A program made the position numbers and the translations under genes. Positions 1 to 10,007 of a DNA stretch of 64,000 nt are shown here, in pieces (position 1 is the first letter of the stretch; each line of letters opens with the position of its first letter). Source of the stretch: Nitrospinaceae bacterium (lineage in GTDB: Bacteria; Nitrospinota; Nitrospinia; Nitrospinales; VA-1); assembly GCA_029261595.1 (NCBI GenBank), contig JAJDAZ010000014.1, positions 1 to 64,000 on the forward strand. The letters run 5' to 3'. The notes under the pieces were generated by a model. That model saw nothing but the letters and a program-made list of their open reading frames with translations, searched no databases and had not been told where the DNA came from.

Positions 1-96
1 ACATACCCAAATTACATGATATTGCAAACGGTAAACGCTGTGTGCTGATATCCGAACTTCCATGCATACAACAATACCGCCTACGGACTCATTCAT

Positions 97-114
97 CCAC
101 GGCTAAAGCCGTGG
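97..114. repeat. perfect short palindrome, possible mobile-element hairpin
   Basis: The sequence CCACGGCTAAAGCCGTGG is an inverted repeat with a 7-bp stem and a small loop. Hairpins of this wording are often found near ends of IS200/IS605-type elements, but no transposase ORF is visible here, so this may be a solo remnant or a simple extragenic palindrome. The rest of bases 1-138 shows nothing I can name. Confidence 0.35.
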
Positions 115-138
115 TGTTCTGTCTGCGACCGTATAAAA

Positions 139-168
139 AAAAGGACGGGGAAAACTCCCCGTCCTTTT
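139..168 (-). terminator. Rho-independent terminator after hppA
   Basis: A 12-bp perfect stem (AAAAGGACGGGG with CCCCGTCCTTTT) closes a 6-nt loop. It lies just past the hppA stop codon on the minus strand. The A/T flanks would let it work in both directions. Confidence 0.85.
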
Positions 169-188
169 AAATAGAAACTTAAAAACGA

Positions 189-2264
189 TCAGATAAACAG
201 CGGAGCCAGCACCAGAGATATGATGGACATCAGTTTGATCAGGATGTTCATCGCGGGACCCGAGGTGTCTTTCAAAGGATCTCCCACCGTATCACCCACG
301 ACCGTGGCATGATGCGCTTCAGAGCCTTTGCCGCCCAGGTTGCCAGCTTCTACATATTTTTTGGCATTGTCCCAAGCGCCACCGCCGTTCGACATAAACA
401 GCGCCAGCATGACCCCTGTAAGGGTCGCACCAACCAGCATGCCGCCCAACGCTTCTGCGCCCAGAATAGAGCCAACCAGAATCGGCATCAGTAAGGCGAC
501 CACTCCAGGAGCCACCATTTCTTTCAAGGCGGCTTGAGTGCTGATATCAATACAACGGGCGCTATCCGGTTTGCCGGTTCCTTCCATCAGGCCGGGGATT
601 TCGCGAAACTGGCGGCGAATTTCTTCCACCATCTCCATTGCCGCCTTGCCGACGGAGGTCATGGTGAGAGCGGCCACATAAAAGGGAACCACTCCACCAA
701 TGAACAAGCCAATTATAACCGTGGTTTCTGTGATGTTGATGGATTCGATACCCGTGGCCTGGGTGTAAGCCGAGAACAACGCCAACGCAGTGAGCGCGGC
801 GGAGCCAATAGCGAATCCCTTGCCAATAGCGGCAGTGGTATTGCCCACCTGATCGAGGCCATCGGTGATTTTACGGGTCTCTTCACCCAGTCCGGCCATT
901 TCTGAAATTCCGCCTGCGTTATCGGCGATGGGGCCGTACGCGTCTACCGACATCGTGATGCCAACTGTGGCCAGCATGCCAACGGCCGACAGTGCGACAC
1001 CATATAGCCCCGCGAACTCGGCGCCAAAATAAATGGCAATAACCATAACAATGACGGGCAGGACGCAACTTTCCATGGCCACCGCGAGTCCGGTGATCAT
1101 GACAGTTGCGACTCCAGTTTTACTGGCTTCGGCGATTTGAACCACCGGTTTTCCGGCAGTGTAGTATTCAGTGATCAAGCCAATGGCGATGCCCGCGACA
1201 CAACCAAACAACAACGCAACAAATACGCCGGAGGGCAGGCCCATGATCTTAACCACAAAGAAACCGACAAACAGCATGGCTCCAGCGGCGATGAAGGTGC
1301 AGTTTCGAAGAGCATCTGACGGGTCCATGCTTTCCAGGTTGTTCATGGCACGAATTCCAATGATGGAGGCGATCAAACCGACCATCGCAATGATAACGGG
1401 AAGAGCCATATACTGGAAACTCATGGCCGCCATGCCGGAACCTATGGCAATGGTCGCAATCATCGAGCCACAATAAGACTCAAAAATATCGGCGCCAAGG
1501 CCTGCGGTGTCACCCACGCAGTCACCCACGTTGTCGGCGATGACGCCGGGGTTTCTTGGATCATCTTCAGGAATTCCAGCCTCTACCTTACCAACCAGAT
1601 CAGAACCGACATCGGCGGTTTTGGTATAAATTCCGCCGCCCACACGAGCGAACAAAGCAATGGAGCTTGCGCCCATGGCAAACCCGCTGATCACGCTCAC
1701 TGAATCACCACGTGCGAAAAGAAGGAACAACCCGCCCACTCCCACAAGACCCAAACTTGCGACACAAAGCCCCATGACCGCGCCACCGTTGAAGGCAATG
1801 TTCAAGGCTTTTGCCTGGCCACTTTCGTTCGCCGCCTGAGAGGTGCGAACATTGGCGGTGGTGGCCGCGTTCATGCCGAAAAAGCCGGCCAGCATGGAGC
1901 AAGCCGCTCCAACCGCATAAGCGATCCCGGTCCAAAAACCGATCCAGATGCCTTTTTGGGTTGAAATGACAATAATGAGAAGAAAAAATACCGCGCCCAC
2001 GAAATAACCCAGGATCTTATATTCTCTGGCAAGAAATACCATCGCTCCTTCATGAATGGCATCGGCGATTTCCGTCATTTTTTCATTGCCTGGATTTTGG
2101 TCGTCCACCTTTTCAAAAGTTTTCCAAGCCACAACCAGACCAAAAACTCCAAAGAAAACCGCAAAATAAGAAAAATTCTGCGATACATCTAAGGTGGCCA
2201 TTATTAAGTAAATCACCATGGAAATGCCGAGAAAGATCAGCTCTCCTGTGTATTCCTTTAACAT
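189..2264 (-). CDS. hppA: K+-dependent membrane-bound pyrophosphatase (H+ or Na+ pump)
   Basis: Integral membrane pyrophosphatase that couples hydrolysis of PPi to ion pumping across the cytoplasmic membrane. The 691-residue length and about 16 hydrophobic segments fit the family. The pyrophosphate-binding motif [12 protein letters not shown] is near residues 244-255, and a second acidic motif, [11 protein letters not shown], is near 448. In the cation signature [10 protein letters not shown] (residues 474-483) the diagnostic position 478 is Ala, where K+-independent enzymes carry Lys, so a K+-dependent enzyme is predicted. Sequence alone does not settle H+ versus Na+. The ATG overlaps the pth stop by a few bases (ATGTTAA), suggesting translational coupling. 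It is the last gene of the unit and is followed by a strong terminator. Confidence 0.95.
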   Translation of the reverse strand: MLKEYTGELIFLGISMVIYLIMATLDVSQNFSYFAVFFGVFGLVVAWKTFEKVDDQNPGNEKMTEIADAIHEGAMVFLAREYKILGYFVGAVFFLLIIVISTQKGIWIGFWTGIAYAVGAACSMLAGFFGMNAATTANVRTSQAANESGQAKALNIAFNGGAVMGLCVASLGLVGVGGLFLLFARGDSVSVISGFAMGASSIALFARVGGGIYTKTADVGSDLVGKVEAGIPEDDPRNPGVIADNVGDCVGDTAGLGADIFESYCGSMIATIAIGSGMAAMSFQYMALPVIIAMVGLIASIIGIRAMNNLESMDPSDALRNCTFIAAGAMLFVGFFVVKIMGLPSGVFVALLFGCVAGIAIGLITEYYTAGKPVVQIAEASKTGVATVMITGLAVAMESCVLPVIVMVIAIYFGAEFAGLYGVALSAVGMLATVGITMSVDAYGPIADNAGGISEMAGLGEETRKITDGLDQVGNTTAAIGKGFAIGSAALTALALFSAYTQATGIESINITETTVIIGLFIGGVVPFYVAALTMTSVGKAAMEMVEEIRRQFREIPGLMEGTGKPDSARCIDISTQAALKEMVAPGVVALLMPILVGSILGAEALGGMLVGATLTGVMLALFMSNGGGAWDNAKKYVEAGNLGGKGSEAHHATVVGDTVGDPLKDTSGPAMNILIKLMSIISLVLAPLFI

Positions 2265-2827
2265 CCCGATTCATCCTCCGTTTGTAATGTTCTGTTGTTC
2301 AATTCCAAAAGTGCGGCTTCTGTCGCACTCATTGCTTGTTCAATGACTTCATTCAAAAGTTGCATCTCTTCTTCCTCGAAGGAAGATAATACGTAATCAA
2401 CGATATCGTCCCGGTCCTCCGGTCTGCCAATGCCTACCCGGACACGATGAAACTCGCGGGTTCTAAGCGAACTGGCAATGGACCGCAGGCCTAACTGACC
2501 GCCGTCTCCACCTTTATTCTTTTGTTTGATCTTGCCCAACGGCAGGTCAATGTCGTCATGAATGACGATGACCCGGTTGGGTGCAATATTTAACGCGGAA
2601 AGTATGGCTTTGGCCGATTTTCCGCTCTCGTTCATATAAGTCAAGGGTTTCGCGACCATGACCGGTACGCCACGAATTTCCCCTTCGCCATATTGGCAAC
2701 GATATTTGTGACGGTTCAAATCTATCCCGTGTTTGTCGGCGAGGTTATCGGCGACAAGAAACCCGGCATTATGACGTGTCAGTTCATACCGCGGCCCGGG
2801 ATTGCCCAGGCCCATGATAAGAAACAC
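2258..2827 (-). CDS. pth: peptidyl-tRNA hydrolase
   Basis: Cleaves peptidyl-tRNA released from stalled ribosomes, recycling tRNA in the cytoplasm. The 189-residue protein has the full bacterial Pth layout: N-terminal GLGNPG, the catalytic His in RHNAGF (residue 20), Asn in TYMNESG, and Asp in HDDIDLPLG. It lies 18 bp after rplY and overlaps hppA, so it is probably co-transcribed with rplY and prs. Neighbouring rplY and pth match the order found in many proteobacteria. Confidence 0.97.
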   Translation of the reverse strand: MFLIMGLGNPGPRYELTRHNAGFLVADNLADKHGIDLNRHKYRCQYGEGEIRGVPVMVAKPLTYMNESGKSAKAILSALNIAPNRVIVIHDDIDLPLGKIKQKNKGGDGGQLGLRSIASSLRTREFHRVRVGIGRPEDRDDIVDYVLSSFEEEEMQLLNEVIEQAMSATEAALLELNNRTLQTEDESGC

Positions 2828-2845
2828 AGCGGGAGGCTCGCTCCT

Positions 2846-3502
2846 TTATTTGTTGTCTGTTGACTTTTCTTCTGTCTTATCTGCGGCAGCAGCATCAGCG
2901 CCCTCACCTTCTACGCCTTCTTCACCTTCTGCCGGCTCTTCCTTCACCTTCTCGACATACACGCCGACGACGGTATTGTTTGGGTCGTCAATAATTTCTA
3001 TTTTGTCCGAAAGCTTAAGGTCCCTGATATGAACTACATCTCCTAATTGAACATCCGGCATATTGATTTCGATTTCATTGGGGATGTCTCCCGGCAAGCA
3101 TTCCACCTCGATTTCCCGGGTCGCGTGGTTGATCAGGCCGCCCATTTTTTCGCCGGGGGAATGCCCAACCAGTTTAACGGGAACGGAAACACGGGTTTTC
3201 TTGTGCATATCAATTTCAAGAAAATCGACATGCAACCAGTCTTTTCTTAAGGGGTGACTTTGATGATCCTTCAAAATAACCTGGCGCTTGGGGACACTGT
3301 CGCCTTCGAGGGTCAAGCCGATCAACACATTATGACCGTGCTTATCCATAATTTTTCCAAAGTCTTTCTGGTTGACCTTGAGGATTACATTATCTTTGAG
3401 CCCGTAAAGGACACCGGGCAAAAACTCCTCCCTGCGTAACTTGCGGGCGGCGGATTTATTGCCGCCTTCTCTTAATTTTCCATTCAACTCTGCTATGGCC
3501 AT
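2846..3502 (-). CDS. rplY: 50S ribosomal protein bL25, long (TL5/Ctc) form
   Basis: 5S rRNA-binding large-subunit protein. The 218-residue form has the N-terminal L25 RNA-binding domain (about 1-95) followed by the TL5/Ctc beta-domain (about 96-185), and it ends in an acidic low-complexity tail rich in Glu and Ala. It starts at an ATG and lies 16 bp after prs. It is part of the prs-rplY-pth-hppA unit. Confidence 0.95.
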   Translation of the reverse strand: MAIAELNGKLREGGNKSAARKLRREEFLPGVLYGLKDNVILKVNQKDFGKIMDKHGHNVLIGLTLEGDSVPKRQVILKDHQSHPLRKDWLHVDFLEIDMHKKTRVSVPVKLVGHSPGEKMGGLINHATREIEVECLPGDIPNEIEINMPDVQLGDVVHIRDLKLSDKIEIIDDPNNTVVGVYVEKVKEEPAEGEEGVEGEGADAAAADKTEEKSTDNK

Positions 3503-3518
3503 GGCGCTAAACTCCCAA

Positions 3519-4472
3519 TCAATCGAATAATGAACTCACCGATGTTTCACGGTTGATTCTTAGAATCGCTTCCCCTAAAAGAGGGGCAACGGATAAAATT
3601 TTTACTTTCGGACTATTTTTTAACGCCTCGGGCAAAGGGATCGTATCGGTGGTGACAATGGATTTAATGGACGATTCACCGATCCTCTTAGCCGCTGGTC
3701 CTGAAAACACCGGGTGCGAGCAACAGGCATGCACCTCTTTGGCTCCTTCCCTCAGAAGGGCATTGGTTGCCTCCAGCAGGGTTCCAGCAGTATCGATCAT
3801 GTCATCCACGATAAACGCCACTTTGCCTTTGACGTCTCCAATGATATGCATGGCTTTTGCTTCATTGGCCACTTCACGGCGCTTGTCGATAATCGCGAGA
3901 GAAACATCCAGTCGCTTGGCAAACGCCCGCGCCCGTTCCACCCCTCCGGCATCGGGAGAGATAACGATCAAATTCTCCAGATTGAGCTCTTTAATATATT
4001 TGACCAGAACGTACATGGCAAATAAATCATCCACGGGGACATTAAAAAACCCCTGGATCTGCCCCGCATGCAGGTCGATGGTCAACACCCGGTCGGTTCC
4101 CGCCGTTTCCAACAGGTTTGCCACCAGTTTGGCGGTGATGGGCACCCGTGGTTCCACTTTTCGATCCTGCCGGGCATACCCGTAATAGGGGAGCACGGCG
4201 GTGATCCGCTTGGCGGATGAGCGCTTGAGCGCATCGATCATGACCAGCATTTCCATCAAATTGGTATTTCCGGGATTGCAGGTCGATTGAATCACGAAAA
4301 CGTCGCCGCCACGGACATTTTCCTCGATTTTCACAAAAATCTCCTGATCGGAAAAGTCCCGGATCGTGCTCCGCCCCAGGGGGACCTGCATATACTGGCA
4401 AATTGAATCTGCCAGATCAGTGTTAGATCTTCCGGAAAATACTAAGACCGGACCATTTCCATTATTTCCCAT
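3519..4472 (-). CDS. prs: ribose-phosphate pyrophosphokinase (PRPP synthetase)
   Basis: Makes PRPP from ribose-5-phosphate and ATP for purine, pyrimidine, His, Trp and NAD synthesis. The 317-residue length is typical. Visible motifs are the metal/ATP-binding segment [13 protein letters not shown], the flexible-loop segment [10 protein letters not shown], the [16 protein letters not shown] segment, and the PRPP-binding loop [11 protein letters not shown]. It starts at an ATG 25 bp downstream of tRNA-Gln, so the tRNA and prs are probably one transcript, as in many proteobacteria. Confidence 0.97.
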   Translation of the reverse strand: MGNNGNGPVLVFSGRSNTDLADSICQYMQVPLGRSTIRDFSDQEIFVKIEENVRGGDVFVIQSTCNPGNTNLMEMLVMIDALKRSSAKRITAVLPYYGYARQDRKVEPRVPITAKLVANLLETAGTDRVLTIDLHAGQIQGFFNVPVDDLFAMYVLVKYIKELNLENLIVISPDAGGVERARAFAKRLDVSLAIIDKRREVANEAKAMHIIGDVKGKVAFIVDDMIDTAGTLLEATNALLREGAKEVHACCSHPVFSGPAAKRIGESSIKSIVTTDTIPLPEALKNSPKVKILSVAPLLGEAILRINRETSVSSLFD

Positions 4473-4497
4473 AGATTTCCACGCTCACAAAATATAC

Positions 4498-4567
4498 TGG
4501 GGCGGGAGGATTCGAACCTCCGTTGCAGGAATCAAAATCCTGTGACTAGCCTCTTGTCGACGCCCCA
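4498..4567 (-). tRNA. tRNA-Gln (anticodon TTG)
   Basis: Read on the minus strand, the 70-nt sequence folds into a cloverleaf. The acceptor stem is TGGGGCG with CGCCCCA, the anticodon stem CAGGA/TCCTG encloses the loop TTTTGAT (anticodon TTG), and the T-arm is GGAGG-TTCGAAT-CCTCC. The variable loop has only four bases. No 3' CCA is encoded. It lies between ispE and prs. Confidence 0.95.
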
Positions 4568-4768
4568 AAAAAACCAATTAATTAATTTAAAATCAATCAG
4601 ATGATGGACTCCCTGAACCATACTTTAGCCTTTAGGAGGATGAAAATCCTATCCAGACGAAATCCCGTTTTGATTGAATTCTGAATAAATATGGAAACCG
4701 AATGCAGGGGAGGTGCTCAGGTTATTACGATAAGATCTTGCCCAATATATCAAAGGATTTAAAGACTA

Positions 4769-5686
4769 TCATGAATAATTCAACATTTCATCCGGCCAAA
4801 ACTCGGAAAAGCAAGCCACCGTTTCCGTCAAGAATACCCCACCGTTCCCCTTGTTTAATTTGGTATACGCGCTTTTTGCGCAATCAGGGTTGTCATATAT
4901 AGCAAAGACCGTAGAGCCGCTTCCAGAAAGAAGACTCCCCTCAGCACCTGAATGGAGCAGGTCTTCCTTGATGGCCTGAATCTCAGGGTATCGTTGCACA
5001 ACAACGGGTTCCAAGTCATTGAACAAGTGCTTCCCCAATTCGGCAACCTGTGATTCGGACAAAAATTTTTTCAGAATGCTAATATTATTTTGCGGGTTTG
5101 TCAACTTCAAATTTAGGTTTTGATAGACCCAGGGAGTGGCGATGGGGAAGCCGGGGTAAACCAACAAAACTTTAAATTTTCCAACGGTTTGGATGGCGGA
5201 CATTTCATCTCCCCGCCCCTTCCCAAAAGCCCTGGGAGCGGTCAGAAAAAAGGGCACATCCGAGCCCAGTTGGGCCGCCAAACGAGCCAGATTTTCCCGG
5301 CTCATTTTTAAATCCCACAACACGTTCAATCCCATGAGAACCCCTGCCGCGTTCCCGCTTCCTCCGCCCAACCCGGCGCCGGAGGGAATGTTCTTGTCCA
5401 GACGAATCCGGACGCCTGGGGTCTCCTTGAGCGCGCAGGTATCTAAAAGCAATTGGGCCGCCTGAACTACTAGATTGGTATGATCCCTGGGGATGCCCGG
5501 TTGTTCGCAAATCAATTCGATTCCGGAAGGGAGGGTCTCCAGTTCGATCGAGTCGTATAGGGAAACCATTTGCAGGAGGGTTTCGAGTTCGTGATACCCG
5601 TCTTCACGCTTGTGGCTGATGTGAAGTCCCAGATTGATTTTTGCCGGCGTTTTAAACGACAGTTTCATAGGCGTCCAGCCAGTCAA
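4769..5686 (-). CDS. ispE: 4-diphosphocytidyl-2-C-methyl-D-erythritol kinase
   Basis: GHMP kinase that phosphorylates CDP-methylerythritol in the MEP isoprenoid pathway; dxr and ispF are found elsewhere in this window. Motifs are PAKINLGLHI near the N-terminus and the glycine-rich ATP loop SGAGLGGGSGNAAG near residue 110. The given ATG overlaps the upstream lipoprotein gene by 4 bp (ATGA). An internal ATG seven codons in (about base 5668) gives the more usual N-terminus MKLSFKTPAKINL, so the start could be either. About 200 bp without a visible gene separate it from tRNA-Gln. Confidence 0.95.
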   Translation of the reverse strand: MTGWTPMKLSFKTPAKINLGLHISHKREDGYHELETLLQMVSLYDSIELETLPSGIELICEQPGIPRDHTNLVVQAAQLLLDTCALKETPGVRIRLDKNIPSGAGLGGGSGNAAGVLMGLNVLWDLKMSRENLARLAAQLGSDVPFFLTAPRAFGKGRGDEMSAIQTVGKFKVLLVYPGFPIATPWVYQNLNLKLTNPQNNISILKKFLSESQVAELGKHLFNDLEPVVVQRYPEIQAIKEDLLHSGAEGSLLSGSGSTVFAIYDNPDCAKSAYTKLNKGNGGVFLTETVACFSEFWPDEMLNYS

Positions 5687-6513
5687 TGCTGCGACAATGA
5701 AAATTTTTTATCGCCAATCGAAAGCTCAAAGGATTCGTCTGGAATCCCCGCATTGACCACCGGATCGGTATAAATAAGCGTCAAGCGTGCAGACTGGGAA
5801 GGAAACTCGATGACAATCCGGTGCGGCAATTCCCGCCCCCCGGCGATTCGGTAATCTTCCCATAGCACTCGAATGACTTTCCCGTTGCGCAGGGTGCGTG
5901 AAACCGAGCCTGGAAGAAGGCTGTAAGCATCGATTTCGATTTCCAATCTGCTTTTGTCCGCCGGGTCCACTCCCGTCAACTGGTAGACCGTGCCTTCCTG
6001 GTCCAGGGCTCCGCCGATTAATTTCAAGGCTTCGAGCCGGGGAATATTTCCAGCGAATACACTGACGAATTCCTCAAGGTTGAGTTCAATTCCCAGTGTC
6101 TTAACCAACATTTCCCGTATCTCGACTCCCAGGAATACCCGGTTGCGGCCGGGCTCATAAAATACCGCCCGCTGACCCTCCAGGTTCTGGCCGCTGAAGA
6201 TATACACACCAAGGGGTTGCCCCAGCAAACTCAGGGTATCGACCCTCAAGGTTTCCGGCCCGCGCACCAGAAGAGCCTGTCTTAAGGAACGTTTGCGATC
6301 CTTGGTTTCTACGGTGGTGTGAACAAAGGTCTTTAAATCGGCCAACCCGCTCTGCTGGTCAAGCAACCGCCCCCGCAGGTCTTCCAGTGAAATCGTTTCC
6401 TGGTTCAGGTGTGAGTCCTTGGGGGCCGCAGACTGACAAGAGGAGAGAAACATTGACCCGGCAAGAAACAGGAAGGCCGCCAAAAGACGGTATGAGAAAA
6501 TGCGGGCTTGCAT
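5683..6513 (-). CDS. LolB-like outer-membrane lipoprotein
   Basis: The 276-residue protein has a lipoprotein signal peptide with lipobox LSSC (Cys about residue 26). A beta-rich LolA/LolB-like (DUF4292-type) domain follows. It sits directly upstream of ispE, which is where proteobacteria place lolB, the receptor that inserts lipoproteins into the outer membrane. The function is therefore inferred from fold-like pattern and synteny; sequence similarity to classical LolB is weak by eye. It is overlapped by ispE by 4 bp and preceded by a TPR lipoprotein gene 22 bp away. Confidence 0.6.
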   Translation of the reverse strand: MQARIFSYRLLAAFLFLAGSMFLSSCQSAAPKDSHLNQETISLEDLRGRLLDQQSGLADLKTFVHTTVETKDRKRSLRQALLVRGPETLRVDTLSLLGQPLGVYIFSGQNLEGQRAVFYEPGRNRVFLGVEIREMLVKTLGIELNLEEFVSVFAGNIPRLEALKLIGGALDQEGTVYQLTGVDPADKSRLEIEIDAYSLLPGSVSRTLRNGKVIRVLWEDYRIAGGRELPHRIVIEFPSQSARLTLIYTDPVVNAGIPDESFELSIGDKKFSLSQH

Positions 6514-6535
6514 CCTATTTCCTTCAGACGGAACG

Positions 6536-8371
6536 TTAATAACTTTGCTGGAGAAGCTGGTTCACTTTATTTATTTTATCCGCCAGGATTTTGGCGTCCG
6601 GCATTTCTCCGCTATCGACGTCGTCCTTTTTTACCTTGGTCAGGGACAAACTGGTTTTCCAGGCTCCACTGGCTTCTTCATAATTTTTCAATGAAAAATG
6701 CACATCGCCCAAATGGTCGTAAAGTACCGGGTCCGGGGCCACGTATACCATGGCTTTTTTTATTTCTGTCAGGGCCTTTTCCGGTTCGCCTTTTTTATAA
6801 TAGATCCAGCCCAGACTATCCAGGAAATAACCGTTCCTGGGCTGGATGGAAAGGGCTTTTTTCAGATGCTCCAGCGCCTTGTCCAGATAATTCCCTTCCA
6901 GGGCATACATGTATCCGATAAAATTATGGGCATTGGAATGCATCGGGTTCAGTTCAATGGCCCGTCGCATATTGTCGATGGCATCGGAATATTTTTCCCG
7001 CCGTTCCAGCAGAGCTCCCAGCTCAAAAAAATACGAATCTTTACTGTCATTTAATTTGATGGCGGTGCGCATATTTTCAATGGCAAGATCGTATTTTTCC
7101 ACGGCCATGTAGGCCAGGGACAAAGAATGGTAAAGGGAGTCGTTTTCAGGTTCCAGATCCACCGCTTTTTTGATCAGCCGGACGGCTTCTTCCGGTTGCT
7201 TGTTCAGGCTGTAAAGCCGGGCAGCATACCGTATGATCTCCACGGACTTGGGCGCCATCTTTCTCAGGATCTCAAATTCCTCGATCGCCTTGTCCTGCCT
7301 GCCCAGAATTTCATAGATTCTGGACATGAGCATGTGAGTTTCTTTTCTATCCTCCTTGAGCAGGGCGAGCTGGAACTCATCCAGCGACTTCAGGTACATG
7401 GCCTGCTCGTAAAAGATACCGGCAATGCTCATGTGGATATCCGTGGGGGTTTTCAGGTCTTTGGGCGCTTCGGAAAATTCTTTGAGAGTCTCTTCGGACG
7501 ACAGCTTTTGCAGTTTGCTCAAATAGTCACGGACTTTTTTATTCCGGGGGTCCAGTTTTACCAGTAGTTTTAACTCCCGGATGGCCTGCTGATTCTTTTT
7601 CAGATTGATCAGGACCCAGGCAAAATGCTCTCTGGCCTGAATGAAGTTAGGCCGTAAGGCAACCGCTTTCCCCAGGCTGACCTCAGCTTCTTCCAGGTTG
7701 CCGGCTCTGATCTGCGACTGGCCGAGAAAATGATGGCCCAGGGGATTCCCCGGTTCCGCCAGAGTCACCTGCTTATACATCTCCTCCGCCTGATCGTATT
7801 GCTTGAGTTCATCATACACCGTCCCCTGCATGAGATAGGCCCTGGAACCTCCCGGATCGATCTCGGCCACCCGGCGGTAATGTTTGAGGGCGCCGTAGTG
7901 ATCCCCACGGCCCGCCAGAACATCGGCCAATATCATATTGATGACCTCGTTCTTTGGGAACAACTCCAAAGATTCCTGGCACGCCTGGATCAATTGATCG
8001 ATCTGCCCCGACCTCAGCAAAAGGTTGGCCAGAATTTCACGCATGTCTTCCATGCCGGGGTCGTGCCGCACCACTTCCGTATAATGCGATGCCGCTTCAT
8101 TAAAACGGGAACCGCTTTCCGCCTTCAATGCCAGCAGATAATGGTAATAAGACCTTGGGTCCCTGGTGATCTTCCGGGTTCCGGTCTTTTCAGCGATGAG
8201 GCTTTTGACCGCGTAGGAGGAGGCCAGGTCGTTGTCCGAAGAAGCCACCTGGGTGGGAGGCAGAGTGGTGCAATTTGAGACTGCCAACCAGCCGGCTAAT
8301 GCGAATGCAGTCCACAAAGCTTTACCGTTTAGACGAGGGTGATTCACCTTCAAACTTAGGATTCTGGTCAT
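6536..8371 (-). CDS. large TPR-repeat lipoprotein
   Basis: The 611-residue protein is made almost entirely of tetratricopeptide repeats from about residue 65 to 590, for example repeats containing YHYLLALKAE, AYLMQGTVYDEL and GYFLDSLGWIYYKKG. The N-terminus is a signal peptide ending in a Cys at about residue 34 (AVSNC, an imperfect lipobox), so it is probably a membrane-anchored periplasmic scaffold. TPR proteins at this position upstream of lolB-ispE are common in beta- and gammaproteobacteria. The partner is unknown. It lies 13 bp after the DUF721 gene. Confidence 0.75.
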   Translation of the reverse strand: MTRILSLKVNHPRLNGKALWTAFALAGWLAVSNCTTLPPTQVASSDNDLASSYAVKSLIAEKTGTRKITRDPRSYYHYLLALKAESGSRFNEAASHYTEVVRHDPGMEDMREILANLLLRSGQIDQLIQACQESLELFPKNEVINMILADVLAGRGDHYGALKHYRRVAEIDPGGSRAYLMQGTVYDELKQYDQAEEMYKQVTLAEPGNPLGHHFLGQSQIRAGNLEEAEVSLGKAVALRPNFIQAREHFAWVLINLKKNQQAIRELKLLVKLDPRNKKVRDYLSKLQKLSSEETLKEFSEAPKDLKTPTDIHMSIAGIFYEQAMYLKSLDEFQLALLKEDRKETHMLMSRIYEILGRQDKAIEEFEILRKMAPKSVEIIRYAARLYSLNKQPEEAVRLIKKAVDLEPENDSLYHSLSLAYMAVEKYDLAIENMRTAIKLNDSKDSYFFELGALLERREKYSDAIDNMRRAIELNPMHSNAHNFIGYMYALEGNYLDKALEHLKKALSIQPRNGYFLDSLGWIYYKKGEPEKALTEIKKAMVYVAPDPVLYDHLGDVHFSLKNYEEASGAWKTSLSLTKVKKDDVDSGEMPDAKILADKINKVNQLLQQSY

Positions 8372-8384
8372 TTCGAGGTTTCCT

Positions 8385-8810
8385 TCAAGTACGCCTTTTT
8401 GATTTCCAGGGGGATCCCTGAACGGCGTCTGGGTTTGAATTTATTTGCGTATTGTTTTTCCCGGAAACAGGAGAACGATTCCCGCCGGAATTCAAAGCCG
8501 GGGCTTCTTTAAAAATTATTTGTGTCAAACCTTCAAAACCCGCATGCCGACAAATCTCTCCAATAATTTTTTTCTTCAATGCCTCAAGGGCGGACACCCA
8601 CTCCCCGCTTGCCACTTCAACATAAAGCGTTTTTTTCGCTACTTTGCTGACACGCGAGACAGCGGCGATTTCTTTTCCAACAGCCAGAGCCCAGCATAAC
8701 TCAGCCCATTCCGTGGAAACCTTCGGGTCCAAGTCAATTTGATGCAACGACTGCGAAAGAACATCGCGAATGCCCAACCATGAATGTCCAGCGTCGCGTT
8801 GTCGACTCAT
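8385..8810 (-). CDS. DUF721/DciA-like protein
   Basis: A 141-residue protein with the DUF721 core, including the segments WAELCWALAVGKEIAAVSR and KKTLYVEVASGEWVSALEALK. DciA members of this family recruit the replicative helicase DnaB in bacteria that lack DnaC. A helicase-loading role is possible but not shown here. The C-terminal 30 residues look disordered. It begins the minus-strand run, so a promoter should lie in the 410-bp gap upstream. Confidence 0.65.
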   Translation of the reverse strand: MSRQRDAGHSWLGIRDVLSQSLHQIDLDPKVSTEWAELCWALAVGKEIAAVSRVSKVAKKTLYVEVASGEWVSALEALKKKIIGEICRHAGFEGLTQIIFKEAPALNSGGNRSPVSGKNNTQINSNPDAVQGSPWKSKRRT

Positions 8811-9220
8811 ATTAATTTTAAAATGGGTTGCAACCGGCTGGCCTATTCTGATCCAGTCTTATTTTAACCGGGTTGTTTAGCAAGATAAAGTTTTATTTTA
8901 TAACTCATTCGGCATTATTTGTCGAAAATATTCTGTCTTGTTTCGAGCTTAAGAATACTCCCTTTTCGGGTTTCCATAAATTGCAAGTTCATGCGGTTTT
9001 TTTTAGCAGTTATTTTGATGCCGTTCTCAATCAAAAGTGGTTGCATTTAACTTTCCGTCCGGGTGTTTTTTTTCAGATGATTACCCATGAAAAACCACCC
9101 ATTGCGGGAGGGATGTTTATCTATGAATAATAATCCAGGATTTGTGACCTAAATACTTAGCAAACGAAATAAAAATGTTCTATAATAAAAGGTCAATGAC
9201 TAATTGAAAAATAGGGTTTT
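8811..9220. other. divergent intergenic region
   Basis: A 410-bp A/T-rich gap between the divergent dciA-like and rsbW-like genes. An open frame at 8873-9130 has no ribosome-binding site and no family-like composition, so I do not call it. The region must hold promoters for both directions. Confidence 0.5.
9157..9186 (+). promoter_or_regulatory. possible sigma-70 promoter for the rsbW-like gene
   Basis: TTAGCA at 9157 (4 of 6 match to -35) and a perfect TATAAT at 9181, separated by 18 bp, lie 35 bp before the start codon. A purine-rich ribosome-binding site (AGGG) follows. This is pattern matching only. Confidence 0.35.
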
Positions 9221-9661
9221 ATGACCGAGACCGTCAAGCTCACAATTCCCAGTGATCCGAAATATCTCGGCCTCACGCGGAAAGTGGTCTTTCACTTATT
9301 GACCTGCCATGATGTTGCCAAGGAAATCATCCCAAGGCTGGTTCTTTGTGTGGATGAGGCTTGTTCAAATATCATCAAATACAGTTATAACGGTTGCCCG
9401 GATCAACCGATCGAAATATCTTTCTCCCTGGACCAGGGTTTTTTTGAAGTGAAGATTCGCGATTACGGAAAGCAATGCGATTCCCGCGACATCAAACCGC
9501 GGCCTATCCATGAAATCAAGCCGGGGGGTCTTGGAACTTACTTTATCAATGAAATCATGGATGAGGTTAAGTATTGCACTAATCGCGACCAGGGGACCTT
9601 GCTCACGATGTGCAAAAACCTGAAAGGGGAGCTGGCATCCACCCGAGGGGAAACCAGGTGA
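9221..9661 (+). CDS. RsbW/SpoIIAB-type serine kinase (anti-sigma factor family)
   Basis: A 146-residue GHKL ATPase of the kind that phosphorylates STAS-domain partners and may bind a sigma factor. The N-box is CVDEACSNIIKYSY (Glu46, Asn50), the G1 box is in KIRDYGKQCDS, and the G2 box is PGGLGTYFIN. The STAS gene follows after 4 bp, as expected for a partner-switching pair. No sigma factor gene is next to it, so the output target is not visible. Confidence 0.85.
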   Translation: MTETVKLTIPSDPKYLGLTRKVVFHLLTCHDVAKEIIPRLVLCVDEACSNIIKYSYNGCPDQPIEISFSLDQGFFEVKIRDYGKQCDSRDIKPRPIHEIKPGGLGTYFINEIMDEVKYCTNRDQGTLLTMCKNLKGELASTRGETR

Positions 9662-9665
9662 TGTC

Positions 9666-10007
9666 ATGAGTATAGGCATGCAAACAAATCATAGTGACAA
9701 CGGGGTGGTGACGCTCCTGATTGAGGGCGATATTGACATGAGTTCCTCAACCGTGGTCCGCACGCATCTGACAGATTTATTTGATAAAAATCAAAAGGCG
9801 ATTGTCGTCGATCTTTCCAAAGTGTCCTATATCGACAGTTCCGGCATCGCCACTCTGGTTGAGGGGTTGCAATGGAGCCACGCCAATAACACGAAATTCA
9901 GGCTGACCCGTTTGACGCCTATGGTCAAGGACGTGTTCGAAATCGCACGCCTGCTGACCGTGTTTGAAGTGTTCGACTCTAATGAAGAAGCGCTTGAGGG
10001 GGTTTGA
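9666..10007 (+). CDS. STAS-domain anti-sigma factor antagonist
   Basis: A 113-residue single STAS domain with the phospho-acceptor motif YIDSSGIATL (Ser58/Ser59). In partner switching, the unphosphorylated STAS protein sequesters the RsbW-type kinase. It begins 4 bp after that kinase gene. A STAS protein (MlaB) is also a subunit of many MlaFEDB transporters, and mlaE begins 205 bp downstream, so a transporter role is an alternative. Confidence 0.85.
   Translation: MSIGMQTNHSDNGVVTLLIEGDIDMSSSTVVRTHLTDLFDKNQKAIVVDLSKVSYIDSSGIATLVEGLQWSHANNTKFRLTRLTPMVKDVFEIARLLTVFEVFDSNEEALEGV

Noticed and set aside
1137-1476. Overlapping open frames on the plus strand inside hppA
   Set aside because: They are shadows of a clear 691-residue membrane protein and have no ribosome-binding sites or family features.
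8873-9130. 85-codon open frame in the divergent gap
   Set aside because: No ribosome-binding site, Phe/His-rich composition unlike neighbouring genes, no motif.
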